Part shown: positions 34,687-44,392 of the stretch, piece after piece
Layout: every line of letters starts with the position of its first letter
How positions within the stretch are numbered: position 1 is the first letter of the stretch
Source of the DNA: Hoylesella marshii DSM 16973 = JCM 13450
GTDB lineage: Bacteria; Bacteroidota; Bacteroidia; Bacteroidales; Bacteroidaceae
Direction of reading: 5' to 3'
Assembly (NCBI RefSeq): GCF_000146675.1
Contig: NZ_GL397214.1
Location: forward strand, 1,310,756 to 1,374,755
Length of the DNA: 64,000 nt
Notes under the pieces: model-generated
Database searches by the model: none
Told to the model about the DNA's origin: nothing
Seen by the model: the letters and a program-made list of their open reading frames with translations, nothing else
Position numbers and translations under genes: made by a program

Positions 34687-37600
34687 ATGAATCCTAAACA
34701 AAAGGAACTTCTATTATGTATTGCATTGTTGGCTCCGGCCTCTGCAAGCATGATGCCGGCGTGGGGATTGACCCTACCGCCCATGGCATCGCCTATTGAG
34801 GCCACGCAACCGCATGAACGGGTGGCCACCGGTATCGTGGAAGACGAGCATGGTGAGCCCATTATTGGTGCCACGGTGCAGGTAATCGGTACGGGTACGG
34901 GTACCATTACCGACATCAACGGCCGGTTTCGTCTCGTAATGCCTGCCGGTAAAACTCAGATTCGCGTGAGCTATGTGGGTATGGAATCACAAGACCTTCA
35001 GGCTAAAGAGAATCTGAAAATCATGTTGAAATCTGTAGCCAAAGGCCTCGACGAGGTGATTGTAGTAGCTTACGGAACGAGTAAGAAGTCAGCTTTTACA
35101 GGCTCGGCTGCCGTAGTAGACAGTAAAGAGATTGGCAAGGTTCAGGCCACCAATCCGTTGGATGCTATGAAAGGTAAAGCTGCCGGCGTGCAGATGGTGC
35201 AGGCATCGGGGCAGCCGGGTATCGGTTCTCCCACTATCCGTGTGAGAGGTATCAGTTCCATTAATGCCGGTAACGGACCTCTCATCATTGTTGACGGTTC
35301 TCCCTACGACGGTAATCTCAACATGATTAACCCCTTGGACATAGAAAGCGAGACGGTGCTCAAGGATGCCGCTTCGGCAGCGCTCTATGGTGCACGCGGT
35401 GCCAATGGTGTGATACTTATCACTACCAAGAGCGGTAAACGCGACCATTCCTCCATCTCTTTCGATGCCAAGTGGGGGCAGAACTCCCGTCAGTTGCCCG
35501 ACTATAATTACATCGACCATCCTGCCGCCTATTATGAAATGTGGTACAAGGGACTTTACAACTATGCCATGGATAAACTTGGCTACAGTGCCGACAATGC
35601 TCTTGTATTCGCCAATGAGAAACTGACGGGTAACGATGCCTATGGTTTGGGGTATAATATTTACACCGTACCGCAGCACGAATTGCTCATCGGCCGTAAC
35701 GGAAAGCTCAATCCTCGTGCTACATTGGGTAATACGGTGACCGGTAAAGACGGAAAGACCTACATGCTGTACCCCGACGATTGGACAGATGCCACCTTCC
35801 GTAATAGTCTCAGAGAGGAATATTCGCTGACCACAAACTACGGTACGCCTACGACAACCTTTTATATGTCTACCTCGTATCTGAAGATGAACGGTATCTC
35901 CTTGGGGTCTGACTATCGACGCATATCCGCCCGTTTCAAGGGCGATGCCCAAGTAAAGCCATGGCTGAAGCTCTTTGGTAATGTCAGTTATGCCAATTAT
36001 AAGGCCAACTCACTACGCGACGATGGTAACTCGGCATCACCTTCCAATGTGTTCGCATTGACAAAGGTGGCACCCATCTATCCGCTCTACTTCCGCGATG
36101 CACAGGGAAATATACTCTACGACCAGCGGACGGGACTGCCGCTCTACGACTATGGTGATGGAGCAACCCTGCCTAATGTCAGGGCTTATATGAATCGTTC
36201 CAATCCGCTGTCGGATAATCAATTGGACAACAATGGTGCTAACGGCAACACTTTCAACGGAGCGGGCAATGCTGAAATCCGATTCCTCAAGGATTTCCGT
36301 CTGTCACTCAACAACACCGTATTCTGGGGAGACTATCGCGGTACTACCACCTATAATCCGTGGTATGGGCAAAATGCCTCGCAGAAAGGGCATGTGTATA
36401 AAAAACATGACCGCACGCTTACCTATACGTTGCAGCAGCTGTTGAATTGGCATCGCGGTTTTGGCAAACACGATGTAGAGGTCATGCTCGGTCATGAGTA
36501 CTTCCGCTATCGCTACTATAACCTGAATGGCGACAAATTGAAGACATTCTCGTATCAAACAACCGAGCTGAACGGTGCCATACAAGTAGGTAACGCCTAT
36601 TCTTATATGAACGAATACAATACAGAAGGTTACTTCGGGCGGGCACAATATAACTATGACAATCGCTATTTTGGCTCATTGTCGTTCCGCCGCGATGCCT
36701 CTTCGCGTTTCGACCCTGCCCATCGTTGGGGTAATTTCTGGTCGTTTGGCGGTGCATGGATGATAAACAAGGAGAATTGGTTGGTGGCTCCATGGGTAGA
36801 CCAACTCAAGTTGAAACTCTCTTACGGCGAGCAGGGCAACGACAACATTGGTAATTTCCGCTATATTACCTATTATAATATAGAAAACTCCAACGGCAAT
36901 GTTTCGCTTACACCTGCGTCACTTGGCAATGCCAATATCACATGGGAAAAGGGTGGAAACTTCAATGTGGGCGTGGAATTTTCGCTTTTCCATGAGCGTT
37001 TAGGTGGCGATATAGAGTACTTCTATCGTAAAACCTCCGATATGCTTTCGTGGTTCACACTGCCCGGTTCTTTCGGTTTCAAAGGCTATTGGGCTAATGT
37101 GGGTGATATGCGTAACAGCGGTGTTGAGCTGGAACTGCACGGCGACATCATCCGTACTAAGGATATCACATGGACAATGAGAGGCAACATCACGACTTAC
37201 AAGAATAAGATAACACACCTGTCTCCCGCAGTAAAACGCTCCGTACTCGACGGCGTAGAAGGCTATAACAACGGCGATTACTTCTATGGTGAGGGACTGC
37301 CCATCTATTCGTGGCGCATGTTCCGTTATGCAGGTGTAGACCATGAAACGGGTGAAGCCCTTTATTATAAGAATATATATAAATATGACGGACATGGCAA
37401 TCGCATGAAAGATGCTGCCGGTCACGACATCATAGAAGGCACAACTACGACCAAAAATACCGGTGAAGCGAGTTACTACAACTGTGGAACGGCATTGCCC
37501 GATGCCTACGGTGGTTTCGGCACAAGCCTTTCTGCCTATGGCTTCGACTTCTCTATGGATTTTGTCTACCAACTCGGTGGCAAGGCTTACGACAGCGGAT

Positions 37601-37977
37601 ATGCTGACGGTATGTCCTTTGCGCGAGGTATGCAGTTTCATGCCGACCTTGAGAAGGCATGGAGTCCTGCAAACAAGGGTTCCAATATCCCGCGTATTCA
37701 ATATAATGACGTGAATATGGCACGCTTCTCCGACCGTTTCCTCACATCGGCAAGCTATCTCAACCTACAGAATATCACACTGGGATACACGCTGCCTGCA
37801 CGTCTCATCACCCGCTTTGGGCTACAAAATGTGCGTGTTTATATGTCTGGTGAGAATATCTGGCTATGGTCTAAACGCCAAGGATTCGACCCCAGACAGA
37901 GTACCAATGGCGGTAACTCCAGCACACAATATTCACCGCTCCGTACTATTTCAGGCGGTATTTCCATCACATTCTGA
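34687..37977 (+). CDS. SusC/RagA-family TonB-dependent outer-membrane protein
   Basis: The 1096-residue barrel imports large substrates across the outer membrane with TonB energy. After a signal peptide (about 1-25) comes the carboxypeptidase-like regulatory domain (about 50-115, with GEPIIGATVQVIGTGTGT), the plug domain with AFTGSAAVV, PTIRVRGISSINAG and ILIVDGSP-type motif, ending GANGVILITTKSG, then a long beta-barrel closing with SGGISITF. It is immediately followed by a SusD-type partner. There is no polysaccharide-degrading enzyme nearby; a protease gene follows instead, so peptides are the likely substrate. Confidence 0.95.
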   Translation: MNPKQKELLLCIALLAPASASMMPAWGLTLPPMASPIEATQPHERVATGIVEDEHGEPIIGATVQVIGTGTGTITDINGRFRLVMPAGKTQIRVSYVGMESQDLQAKENLKIMLKSVAKGLDEVIVVAYGTSKKSAFTGSAAVVDSKEIGKVQATNPLDAMKGKAAGVQMVQASGQPGIGSPTIRVRGISSINAGNGPLIIVDGSPYDGNLNMINPLDIESETVLKDAASAALYGARGANGVILITTKSGKRDHSSISFDAKWGQNSRQLPDYNYIDHPAAYYEMWYKGLYNYAMDKLGYSADNALVFANEKLTGNDAYGLGYNIYTVPQHELLIGRNGKLNPRATLGNTVTGKDGKTYMLYPDDWTDATFRNSLREEYSLTTNYGTPTTTFYMSTSYLKMNGISLGSDYRRISARFKGDAQVKPWLKLFGNVSYANYKANSLRDDGNSASPSNVFALTKVAPIYPLYFRDAQGNILYDQRTGLPLYDYGDGATLPNVRAYMNRSNPLSDNQLDNNGANGNTFNGAGNAEIRFLKDFRLSLNNTVFWGDYRGTTTYNPWYGQNASQKGHVYKKHDRTLTYTLQQLLNWHRGFGKHDVEVMLGHEYFRYRYYNLNGDKLKTFSYQTTELNGAIQVGNAYSYMNEYNTEGYFGRAQYNYDNRYFGSLSFRRDASSRFDPAHRWGNFWSFGGAWMINKENWLVAPWVDQLKLKLSYGEQGNDNIGNFRYITYYNIENSNGNVSLTPASLGNANITWEKGGNFNVGVEFSLFHERLGGDIEYFYRKTSDMLSWFTLPGSFGFKGYWANVGDMRNSGVELELHGDIIRTKDITWTMRGNITTYKNKITHLSPAVKRSVLDGVEGYNNGDYFYGEGLPIYSWRMFRYAGVDHETGEALYYKNIYKYDGHGNRMKDAAGHDIIEGTTTTKNTGEASYYNCGTALPDAYGGFGTSLSAYGFDFSMDFVYQLGGKAYDSGYADGMSFARGMQFHADLEKAWSPANKGSNIPRIQYNDVNMARFSDRFLTSASYLNLQNITLGYTLPARLITRFGLQNVRVYMSGENIWLWSKRQGFDPRQSTNGGNSSTQYSPLRTISGGISITF

Positions 37978-37994
37978 CCTTTAACGATAATCAT

Positions 37995-39605
37995 ATGAAA
38001 AGACTGAATATAAGATATTCCGTAGGACTATTGTTCCTTGCTGCACCACTGTTGAGCGGATGTATGAAGGAAGTGTTCCCTACCGACGTGGCAACGACCG
38101 ACCAATTGGCAAAATCGCCCGACGCCACGGAGTTCCTCGTGAGTGCTATCCCCACCAAGGCCAAATCCGTATATAATTGGGACAAGTCTTATTCTTGGGG
38201 ACTTGGCGGAATTATGCACATCCGCGATGTGATGACTGAAGACCTGGCCACTCTTTCCAACCGTGATTGGGACTGGTTTTGGTGGTGGTCTGAGTGCACC
38301 GATATAGGAGCACCTTGGATGTGTACGCAATACGTATGGGAATGGCATTACCAATATGTACAGGCCACTAATAATGTGATCGGTGCCGTGAACCCCGATG
38401 CAGCGACCGATGTGCAGAAAGGATACCTCGGCGTAGCTTATGCTAATCGTGCCATGATATATCTTGATATGGCACGCATGTATGAGTTTTTGCCCAATAA
38501 AGTGACAAACGGACGAAATGAGGCCGGCGTTGATGTGACCCATCTCACGGTTCCTATCGTGAAGGCCGGTATGAAAGAGGAGGACGCACGTGAGAATCCG
38601 CGTGCCACACGTGAGGAGATGGCAAAGTTCATTGCTGCAGATCTCGATGAAGCAGCCAAATATCTGCCCTTGCTGGTCAGCACACGCAACAAGACGTTCC
38701 CCGATATGGCTTGTGTAGAAGGCCTACGTGCACGGTTGGCTATGTGGCTGGAAGACTATCCCGAAGCCGAACGCCATGCCCGTCTGGCTATCAATGCTGC
38801 CGGTCTGCATCCCATGTCGAAAGACGACTGTCTGAATGTCGCTACCGGCTTCAATCAGATAGACAAGTGGATGTGGGGTGTTCAGTACACCGACCAAGAC
38901 GAAGCTCTTGTAGACGAGTGGCTCAACTGGACATCGTGGATGTGTAACGAGACCCGCTACGGATATGCTCGGAAGGGTGCCTTTCAGCTGATTGGAAAGA
39001 GTGTATATGACCGCATTTCCAACACCGATTTCCGTAAGTTGGAATGGAAAGCGCCGGAAAGTTCGGCATTATACGACCAAGTACCTTTCCTCAAACCGGC
39101 CTACAAACAGAGCCTACCCACCTACGCATCGGTAAAGTTCCGTCCCAATCAGGGCAACGATGAGGCTTTCAAGGTTGGCGAATCCTCGGCTTATCCCATT
39201 ATGCGTGTCGAAGAGATGTACTTCATAGAGGCAGAAGCAGCTGCTCATCAGGATATTTCCCGTGGGAAACAGCTCATTGAGAACTTCATGAAACAGTATC
39301 GTGACCCATCATACACCTGTAGCGCTACTACAACAGATGCCTTGGTAGAGGAGATTGTGTTTCAGAAGCGTATCGAACTATGGGGCGAAGGACAGACCTT
39401 CTTTGACATAAAGCGACTTAACTATTCCGTTACGCGCGGTTATACAGGTACCAACTTCGAGCCTACCGAACGCCTCAATACCGATGGACGGCCGGCATGG
39501 ATGAACTTCGTTATCGTAGACCAAGAAGTGATGTCTAACCCCATCCTCACAGACCATAACAATCCCGACCCCTCCGGTCTCTATACTCCGTGGACGGGAC
39601 ATTGA
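37995..39605 (+). CDS. SusD/RagB-family surface lipoprotein
   Basis: The 536-residue protein has a lipoprotein signal with lipobox LLSGC (Cys23) and the SusD fold (four TPR-like helical repeats), with the typical GYLGVAYANRAMIYLDMARM segment near 140 and the C-terminal EEMYFIEAEAA and FQKRIELWGEGQTFFDIKRL patterns. It forms the lid that captures substrate for the SusC-type barrel encoded 17 nt upstream. RagB, the P. gingivalis relative, binds peptides; that fits the nearby protease. Confidence 0.94.
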   Translation: MKRLNIRYSVGLLFLAAPLLSGCMKEVFPTDVATTDQLAKSPDATEFLVSAIPTKAKSVYNWDKSYSWGLGGIMHIRDVMTEDLATLSNRDWDWFWWWSECTDIGAPWMCTQYVWEWHYQYVQATNNVIGAVNPDAATDVQKGYLGVAYANRAMIYLDMARMYEFLPNKVTNGRNEAGVDVTHLTVPIVKAGMKEEDARENPRATREEMAKFIAADLDEAAKYLPLLVSTRNKTFPDMACVEGLRARLAMWLEDYPEAERHARLAINAAGLHPMSKDDCLNVATGFNQIDKWMWGVQYTDQDEALVDEWLNWTSWMCNETRYGYARKGAFQLIGKSVYDRISNTDFRKLEWKAPESSALYDQVPFLKPAYKQSLPTYASVKFRPNQGNDEAFKVGESSAYPIMRVEEMYFIEAEAAAHQDISRGKQLIENFMKQYRDPSYTCSATTTDALVEEIVFQKRIELWGEGQTFFDIKRLNYSVTRGYTGTNFEPTERLNTDGRPAWMNFVIVDQEVMSNPILTDHNNPDPSGLYTPWTGH

Positions 39606-39630
39606 TGAACCAACCCTATAAAGATGACAA

Positions 39631-40461
39631 ATGATGAATTCTATAAAGAGAAAAACAACAGGCATATTGATGCTTGCAACCTTGTTGCTATGTGCTTGTG
39701 TAGACGATTATACCTATAGAGGAGCTTCCCTCTCCGGTGAAGGCAATGCTTTCATTGTGGGGAATGCCGTGACAACATTAGGTTTCCGACCCGGCGACCC
39801 GCTCACATTTACCGTTACCGTGCAGCGTCCCGACAGCAGCGAGGCCGGTACCGTACATCTCACAACCGGCAGCAGCATTGTTACCGTTCCTGAAGCCATC
39901 AGCTTTGCAAAGGGAGAAGGACGCAAGACCGTCACCCTTCCTTTCCAAAGCCAAGAGGCAACGACCGATACGGTGAAGATAAGTGTGGCACCCACCGATG
40001 CCTCTAACTACGGCATCACTTCTACGACCTATATCCTTAAGCATTATAAGGTGCATCATGTAGACTACGTTTCGGCATGGTTCGGAAAGACTTGGAACAA
40101 CCTCGAAATGCTGGAAGCCGGCAATGGAAACTACCGTTTCACCATTCCGCTTACCGATGCCAACGGCAAAGCATTTCAACCTATCGACCTTTACAAACGT
40201 GCCGACGGCTCTATCTATGTCTATCCGCAAGACGTATATGCAGCACGCAGCAATAAGGGAGATATAGTGGCATTGCGTGTGGTAGGCAATTGGAAAGGCG
40301 ATGCCAGCCGACTTTACAGCGATGCCGACATAGCAAAGGTCAGTGCACTTGCCGGAGGTTACAACAGCCATGACGATGCTTTCTACCTGAACTTCGCATG
40401 GTATGGACCCAACTATGGCTGGTGGGGATGGAACGATGAGAAATTTTATTTCCTTGATTAG
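39631..40461 (+). CDS. Surface lipoprotein of SusCD locus
   Basis: A 276-residue lipoprotein: basic N-terminus, helix, and lipobox LLCAC (Cys23), followed by a beta-sandwich region (about 40-140, with GDPLTFTVTVQRPDSSEAG, a Calx-beta/DUF4843-like pattern) and a C-terminal tryptophan-rich region (WYGPNYGWWGWNDEKFYFLD). Accessory lipoproteins of this kind (SusE-like position) bind substrate at the cell surface. It lies 25 nt after SusD and 5 nt before the protease gene. Start may be the first or second of two adjacent ATGs. Confidence 0.8.
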   Translation: MMNSIKRKTTGILMLATLLLCACVDDYTYRGASLSGEGNAFIVGNAVTTLGFRPGDPLTFTVTVQRPDSSEAGTVHLTTGSSIVTVPEAISFAKGEGRKTVTLPFQSQEATTDTVKISVAPTDASNYGITSTTYILKHYKVHHVDYVSAWFGKTWNNLEMLEAGNGNYRFTIPLTDANGKAFQPIDLYKRADGSIYVYPQDVYAARSNKGDIVALRVVGNWKGDASRLYSDADIAKVSALAGGYNSHDDAFYLNFAWYGPNYGWWGWNDEKFYFLD

Positions 40462-40466
40462 CCAAT

Positions 40467-42164
40467 ATGAAGAAGATTCTGATAGCAATGATATGCCTCT
40501 TTGCCCTAACAGCAAAGGCGGCAATACGGACAGATAAGGAGATGAGTCAGGCTGCGTGCCAGGCACTCTCCGCCCTCTCCGGTAATGCTTCTCTCGCAAA
40601 AGGCATGGGAGAAATACCCTCTGCCGGCATAGAAAAGCTGTATGACGACAGCCAATTGGCCGTGTTCGGGTCGTCAGAAGCGGGTTATGCACTCGTTTCC
40701 TACGACGATACATGGCCGGCAGTATTGGCCTGCTCACCCCATGCTTTCCGAGGTGTGAGTGCGCCACTATCATGGTATATGCAGGCAGTGAAGCAGGCGA
40801 TGGCCTACAGGCAGGCAACTACAGCCACACTTCCCGCAAGTTATGGCTACGCAGCAGCCGTAGAGCCATTCGTTGAAACCCATTGGGGACAAACAAAGCC
40901 CTACAATGACCTCTGCCCCACTAACGCCTCGGGCGAGCATTATCTTACGGGATGCGTGGCCACATCCATGGCGCAAATCATGCGCTATTACAGGTATCCC
41001 ATCCACGGTACCGGCACCAATACCTATGGATTCACCCCTCAAGGCGAAGGCGGTACGGGTTATAACATCAGCGTAGACTTCAGTGCTGCCACCTATGATT
41101 GGGAAAATATGATTCCCTCTTATAAGAACGGATATACTCAGCAGCAAGCCCATGCCGTAAGTACCATCATGTATCACTGCGGCGTAGCCGTAAGCATGCA
41201 ATATTCTATGACGTTCAGCGGCGCTTTCAGCCGTGAGGCTCGCGAGGCCTTCATCAAGTATTTCGGCTACGACAGTGGTGCCAACCTCTGTTCGCGCGAC
41301 TTCTATTCCGCCAACGAATGGATGCGTATGGTCTATGGAGAACTCAATGCACATCGTCCTATCTACTACACGGGAACAGACAAAAATGCAGGAGGCCATG
41401 CCTTTGTGCTCTGCGGATACGATGCGCAGGGGCGCGTATGGGTGAACTGGGGATGGGATGGCAACGACGATGGCTACTTCAATATCGCCCTCCTCAACCC
41501 CGGAAGCCAATCATATTCGGCTTATCAAGACATGGTTATCGGCATCAGTCCCCAAAAGGTGATGGAGCATGAATCCCACCTTTGTATGGACCACCCCTTT
41601 ACCGTGAGCCGTGCAGGCAAGAATATCTCGCTCAATGGAAGCGACATTATCAACCGTGGCGGTGCACCTTTTACAGGGCGCGTAGCTGTAATTATGCAAA
41701 AGGGGAACCGGCAAGTGGTGCTCTGCTCTACAGACATCACATCGCCCGTGGCCAACTACGACAGATACTCCGTTTCCTCACTCTATACCGTGCACCCGTT
41801 GCCTGCGGATATCGACGACGGAGTGTGGCGCGTATTCATGGGTTCACGCGATAGCGAAGATACCGAATGGCGATTGGTACGACATTGGAACGGCAACGCA
41901 AACAACTACAACAGTGCGATGGTTACTATCAGCAACAGGCGCATCACAAACGTATCTCAGGAGCTCGACGACAAATGGTTTACCACCGGCATCACCTCTG
42001 CCGACATGGATGTGCCCCTTTCAACACCCATCCGGGTTTACGATGTGCAGGGGCGTCAGTTGCTCACCGCGCCTACCGGCGATTTTAATCCCTCAACCAT
42101 GCTGCCCGCCCATGGCACCTTTATCGTGAAGCAAGGCAAACGAACATGGAAGATATGCCGATAA
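40467..42164 (+). CDS. C10-family cysteine protease (interpain/SpeB-like)
   Basis: The 565-residue secreted protease has a signal peptide (about 1-18), a Spi/C10 propeptide (about 20-130) that keeps the enzyme inactive, and the papain-fold catalytic domain. Cys163 in TGCVATSMAQIMRYY is the nucleophile, His311 in GGHAFVLCGYD the base, and VNWGWDG (Asn327) completes the site. A Ig-like region follows, and the end (IRVYDVQGRQLLTAPTGDF to GTFIVKQGKRTWKICR) resembles the type A sorting domain of the type IX secretion system, so surface or secreted release is likely. It is the last gene of the SusC/D operon. Confidence 0.92.
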   Translation: MKKILIAMICLFALTAKAAIRTDKEMSQAACQALSALSGNASLAKGMGEIPSAGIEKLYDDSQLAVFGSSEAGYALVSYDDTWPAVLACSPHAFRGVSAPLSWYMQAVKQAMAYRQATTATLPASYGYAAAVEPFVETHWGQTKPYNDLCPTNASGEHYLTGCVATSMAQIMRYYRYPIHGTGTNTYGFTPQGEGGTGYNISVDFSAATYDWENMIPSYKNGYTQQQAHAVSTIMYHCGVAVSMQYSMTFSGAFSREAREAFIKYFGYDSGANLCSRDFYSANEWMRMVYGELNAHRPIYYTGTDKNAGGHAFVLCGYDAQGRVWVNWGWDGNDDGYFNIALLNPGSQSYSAYQDMVIGISPQKVMEHESHLCMDHPFTVSRAGKNISLNGSDIINRGGAPFTGRVAVIMQKGNRQVVLCSTDITSPVANYDRYSVSSLYTVHPLPADIDDGVWRVFMGSRDSEDTEWRLVRHWNGNANNYNSAMVTISNRRITNVSQELDDKWFTTGITSADMDVPLSTPIRVYDVQGRQLLTAPTGDFNPSTMLPAHGTFIVKQGKRTWKICR

Positions 42165-42336
42165 ACGAGTGGCGTTTATAACCCCTCAAGGGGCAACAGA
42201 AGATAGAGGATGTGGCTGCATTGACACATCCTCTTCTATTTTCTCGCCTTCTGTGTGTGCATAGGATGCGTTCCTGTCATACGCGAGTTTGGGATAAGGT
42301 TATCTGGACTGTAAGTTCCGACGGGGCGAAAGACCT

Positions 42337-42600
42337 TAGGCAGGGCGTGGAGTTCGTTGCCTCACCCCTGCCTGTATTCTATCGCACTGACAGCGCTCTA
42401 CTTTGTTATACCCCTCTTACCCCAAAGCGTTACCTTGGGCTGACATGTTTCGCGCTTGCAGCGCTTGCCTTTCAATTATCAAGGGGTACGATTTGCCGTG
42501 GAAAAGGTTGCCGACCTTTCCATGTACAGATGGCGTTTGTCCTATGTACAGGTGGCGTTTGTTCTATGCACAGATGCCGTTTGTACAAGGTCATATATCT
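42337..42600. repeat. Dispersed intergenic element, copy B
   Basis: This copy resembles the left half of copy A: a hairpin with GGCAGGG and CCCCTGCC arms, the shared segment with GCTGACATGTTTCGCGC, then GGTTGCCGACC, and three 22-bp-period units from 42522, 42544 and 42566 (ATGTACAGATGGCGTTTGT type). The 22-bp units read in the opposite direction to copy A relative to GGTTGCCGACC. The conserved right block is missing. Confidence 0.72.
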
Positions 42601-42710
42601 CCAACTCGCATAATGACTGTAACTTTACAAAACGACAGATAGCGCAGCTCTTCATGGTTAATTATACTTAATAATTGAACAGAATGGGGTCAACGAGCCT
42701 ATATTTTATA

Positions 42711-42718
42711 TATATTTG
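42711..42718 (+). promoter_or_regulatory. Promoter -7 box of aspA
   Basis: TATATTTG, with a leader of about 120 nt that contains a small hairpin (ATGCCA at about 42772 with TGGCAT). Confidence 0.45.
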
Positions 42719-42846
42719 TCATGTCTAATAGCTAAAAACCGATACTGACATCCCAGCACACTTACAATATGATGCCATAGAGGGGCTGGCATGTGCAATA
42801 TTCAAAGGAAATACACTGACCATCATCATTTAATACAATATAGAAA

Positions 42847-44253
42847 ATGGAAGACAAGAAATTCAGAGTTGAGGCCGACCTATTGGGTGAACTCAACGTT
42901 CCCGTCAATGCTTATTATGGCGTGCAGACGCAGAGGGGTATCAACAACTACCAAATTTCCAACGCGAAGATGAGCGACTACCCCGATTATGTGATAGCCA
43001 TGGCCTATGTAAAACTTGCTGCCGTAGAAGCTAACCACGAGGTTGGACTCATCAACGACGAGATAACCAATGCCATCGCACAGGCTTGCAAAGAGATTAT
43101 AGACGGCAAGTGGCACGAAGACTTCCCCGTAGACATGGTACAGGGTGGCGCAGGCACCTCGGTAAACATGAATGCCAACGAGGTAATAGCTAACCGTGCA
43201 TTGGAAATTATGGGGCATAAGCGGGGCGAATATCAGTACTGCTCGCCCAACGACCATGTGAACTGCGCACAGTCTACTAACGATGCCTACCCCACAGCCA
43301 TCCGCTTGGCCGTGGTACGCATGAACAAAGGATTGGTGGCAAGTCTTACCGACTTGGTGAAAGCTTTCCGCAAGAAAGCCGAAGAATTCAAGGACAATAT
43401 CAAGATGGGACGCACACAGTTGCAGGATGCCGTGCCCATGACATCGGGTCAGGAGTTCGCTGCATTTGCTAACAACCTCGAAGAAGAGTTGGCTAACTTA
43501 GAGTACAATGTAGGCATGCTTCGTGAAATCAATATGGGCGGAACTGCTATCGGTACGGGGCTGAATGCCGTTCCGGGTTATGCCAAAAAGTGTACGGAAC
43601 GCCTGAGTGCCCTTACCGGCGAACCTCTCGTATTGGCCAAAGACCTCGTGGAAGCTACTCCCGATACCGGCGACTATGTGAGCTATTCGGGTGCACTGAA
43701 GCGTCTTGCCGTGAAACTGTCTAAGATATGTAACGACCTGCGCCTGATGGCTTCCGGTCCCCGTTGCGGTCTGCATGAAATCAATCTGCCCCCCATGGCT
43801 CCTGGGTCTTCTATCATGCCAGGCAAAGTGAACCCTGTTATCCCCGAAGTAACCAATCAGGTGTGCTTCAAGGTGATAGGCAACGATACCACCATCAATA
43901 TGGCAGCCGAGGCCGGACAGCTTCAGCTCAACGTGATGGAGCCGATTATTACCGAATGTCTCTTCGAGAGTATCGAGTGGCTTCGTAAGGTGATGAATAC
44001 ACTAAGGGAGAAGTGCATAGAAGGCATTACTGTCAATGCTGCCCACAATATGAACACGGTGAAAAACAGTATCGGTATCGTGACGGCACTGAACCCCTAC
44101 ATCGGCTATAAGAACAGTACGAAAGTGGCTAAAGAATCGCTGGAAACGGGTAAGTCGGTCTACGACATTGTGCTTGAGAAAGGCCTGCTCACCAAGGAGC
44201 AACTCGACAGCATGCTCGACCCGAAGAAGATGCTTAACGCACACAATCTCTGA
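42847..44253 (+). CDS. aspA: Aspartate ammonia-lyase
   Basis: The 468-residue enzyme converts aspartate to fumarate and ammonia, feeding fumarate respiration in anaerobic amino-acid use. It belongs to the fumarase/aspartase superfamily: N-terminal ADLLGELNVPVNAYYGVQTQ, the conserved GSSIMPGKVNPVIPE loop (about 323-337), and the standard length. Class II fumarase is related, but the combination of N-terminal sequence and loop favours aspartase. It is monocistronic, with a terminator after it. Confidence 0.93.
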   Translation: MEDKKFRVEADLLGELNVPVNAYYGVQTQRGINNYQISNAKMSDYPDYVIAMAYVKLAAVEANHEVGLINDEITNAIAQACKEIIDGKWHEDFPVDMVQGGAGTSVNMNANEVIANRALEIMGHKRGEYQYCSPNDHVNCAQSTNDAYPTAIRLAVVRMNKGLVASLTDLVKAFRKKAEEFKDNIKMGRTQLQDAVPMTSGQEFAAFANNLEEELANLEYNVGMLREINMGGTAIGTGLNAVPGYAKKCTERLSALTGEPLVLAKDLVEATPDTGDYVSYSGALKRLAVKLSKICNDLRLMASGPRCGLHEINLPPMAPGSSIMPGKVNPVIPEVTNQVCFKVIGNDTTINMAAEAGQLQLNVMEPIITECLFESIEWLRKVMNTLREKCIEGITVNAAHNMNTVKNSIGIVTALNPYIGYKNSTKVAKESLETGKSVYDIVLEKGLLTKEQLDSMLDPKKMLNAHNL

Positions 44254-44276
44254 ACCCCATCGGGACAGTACTATAG

Positions 44277-44325
44277 ATTAAGAGAAAGAGACCTCCATGC
44301 AAGATGGAAGTCTCTTTCTCTTAAT
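44277..44325. terminator. Bidirectional terminator between aspA and fabI
   Basis: Long perfect arms ATTAAGAGAAAGAGAC (44277-44292) and GTCTCTTTCTCTTAAT (44310-44325), 17-nt loop, lying between convergent genes, with a T-rich 3' side and an A-rich 5' side, so it can stop transcription from both sides. Confidence 0.88.
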
Positions 44326-44392
44326 TGTGCCCAATCGCCACTGCAACATACTGTTGCGGGTGAAATGGGCAGATAGAATGTCTGTTCGAAAA

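Noticed and set aside
42212-42613. A 133-residue plus-strand frame in the gap before aspA
   Set aside because: It lies in dispersed element B, includes its 22-bp repeats (giving repeated Ala-Phe-Val-type peptides), and matches no family I recognise.
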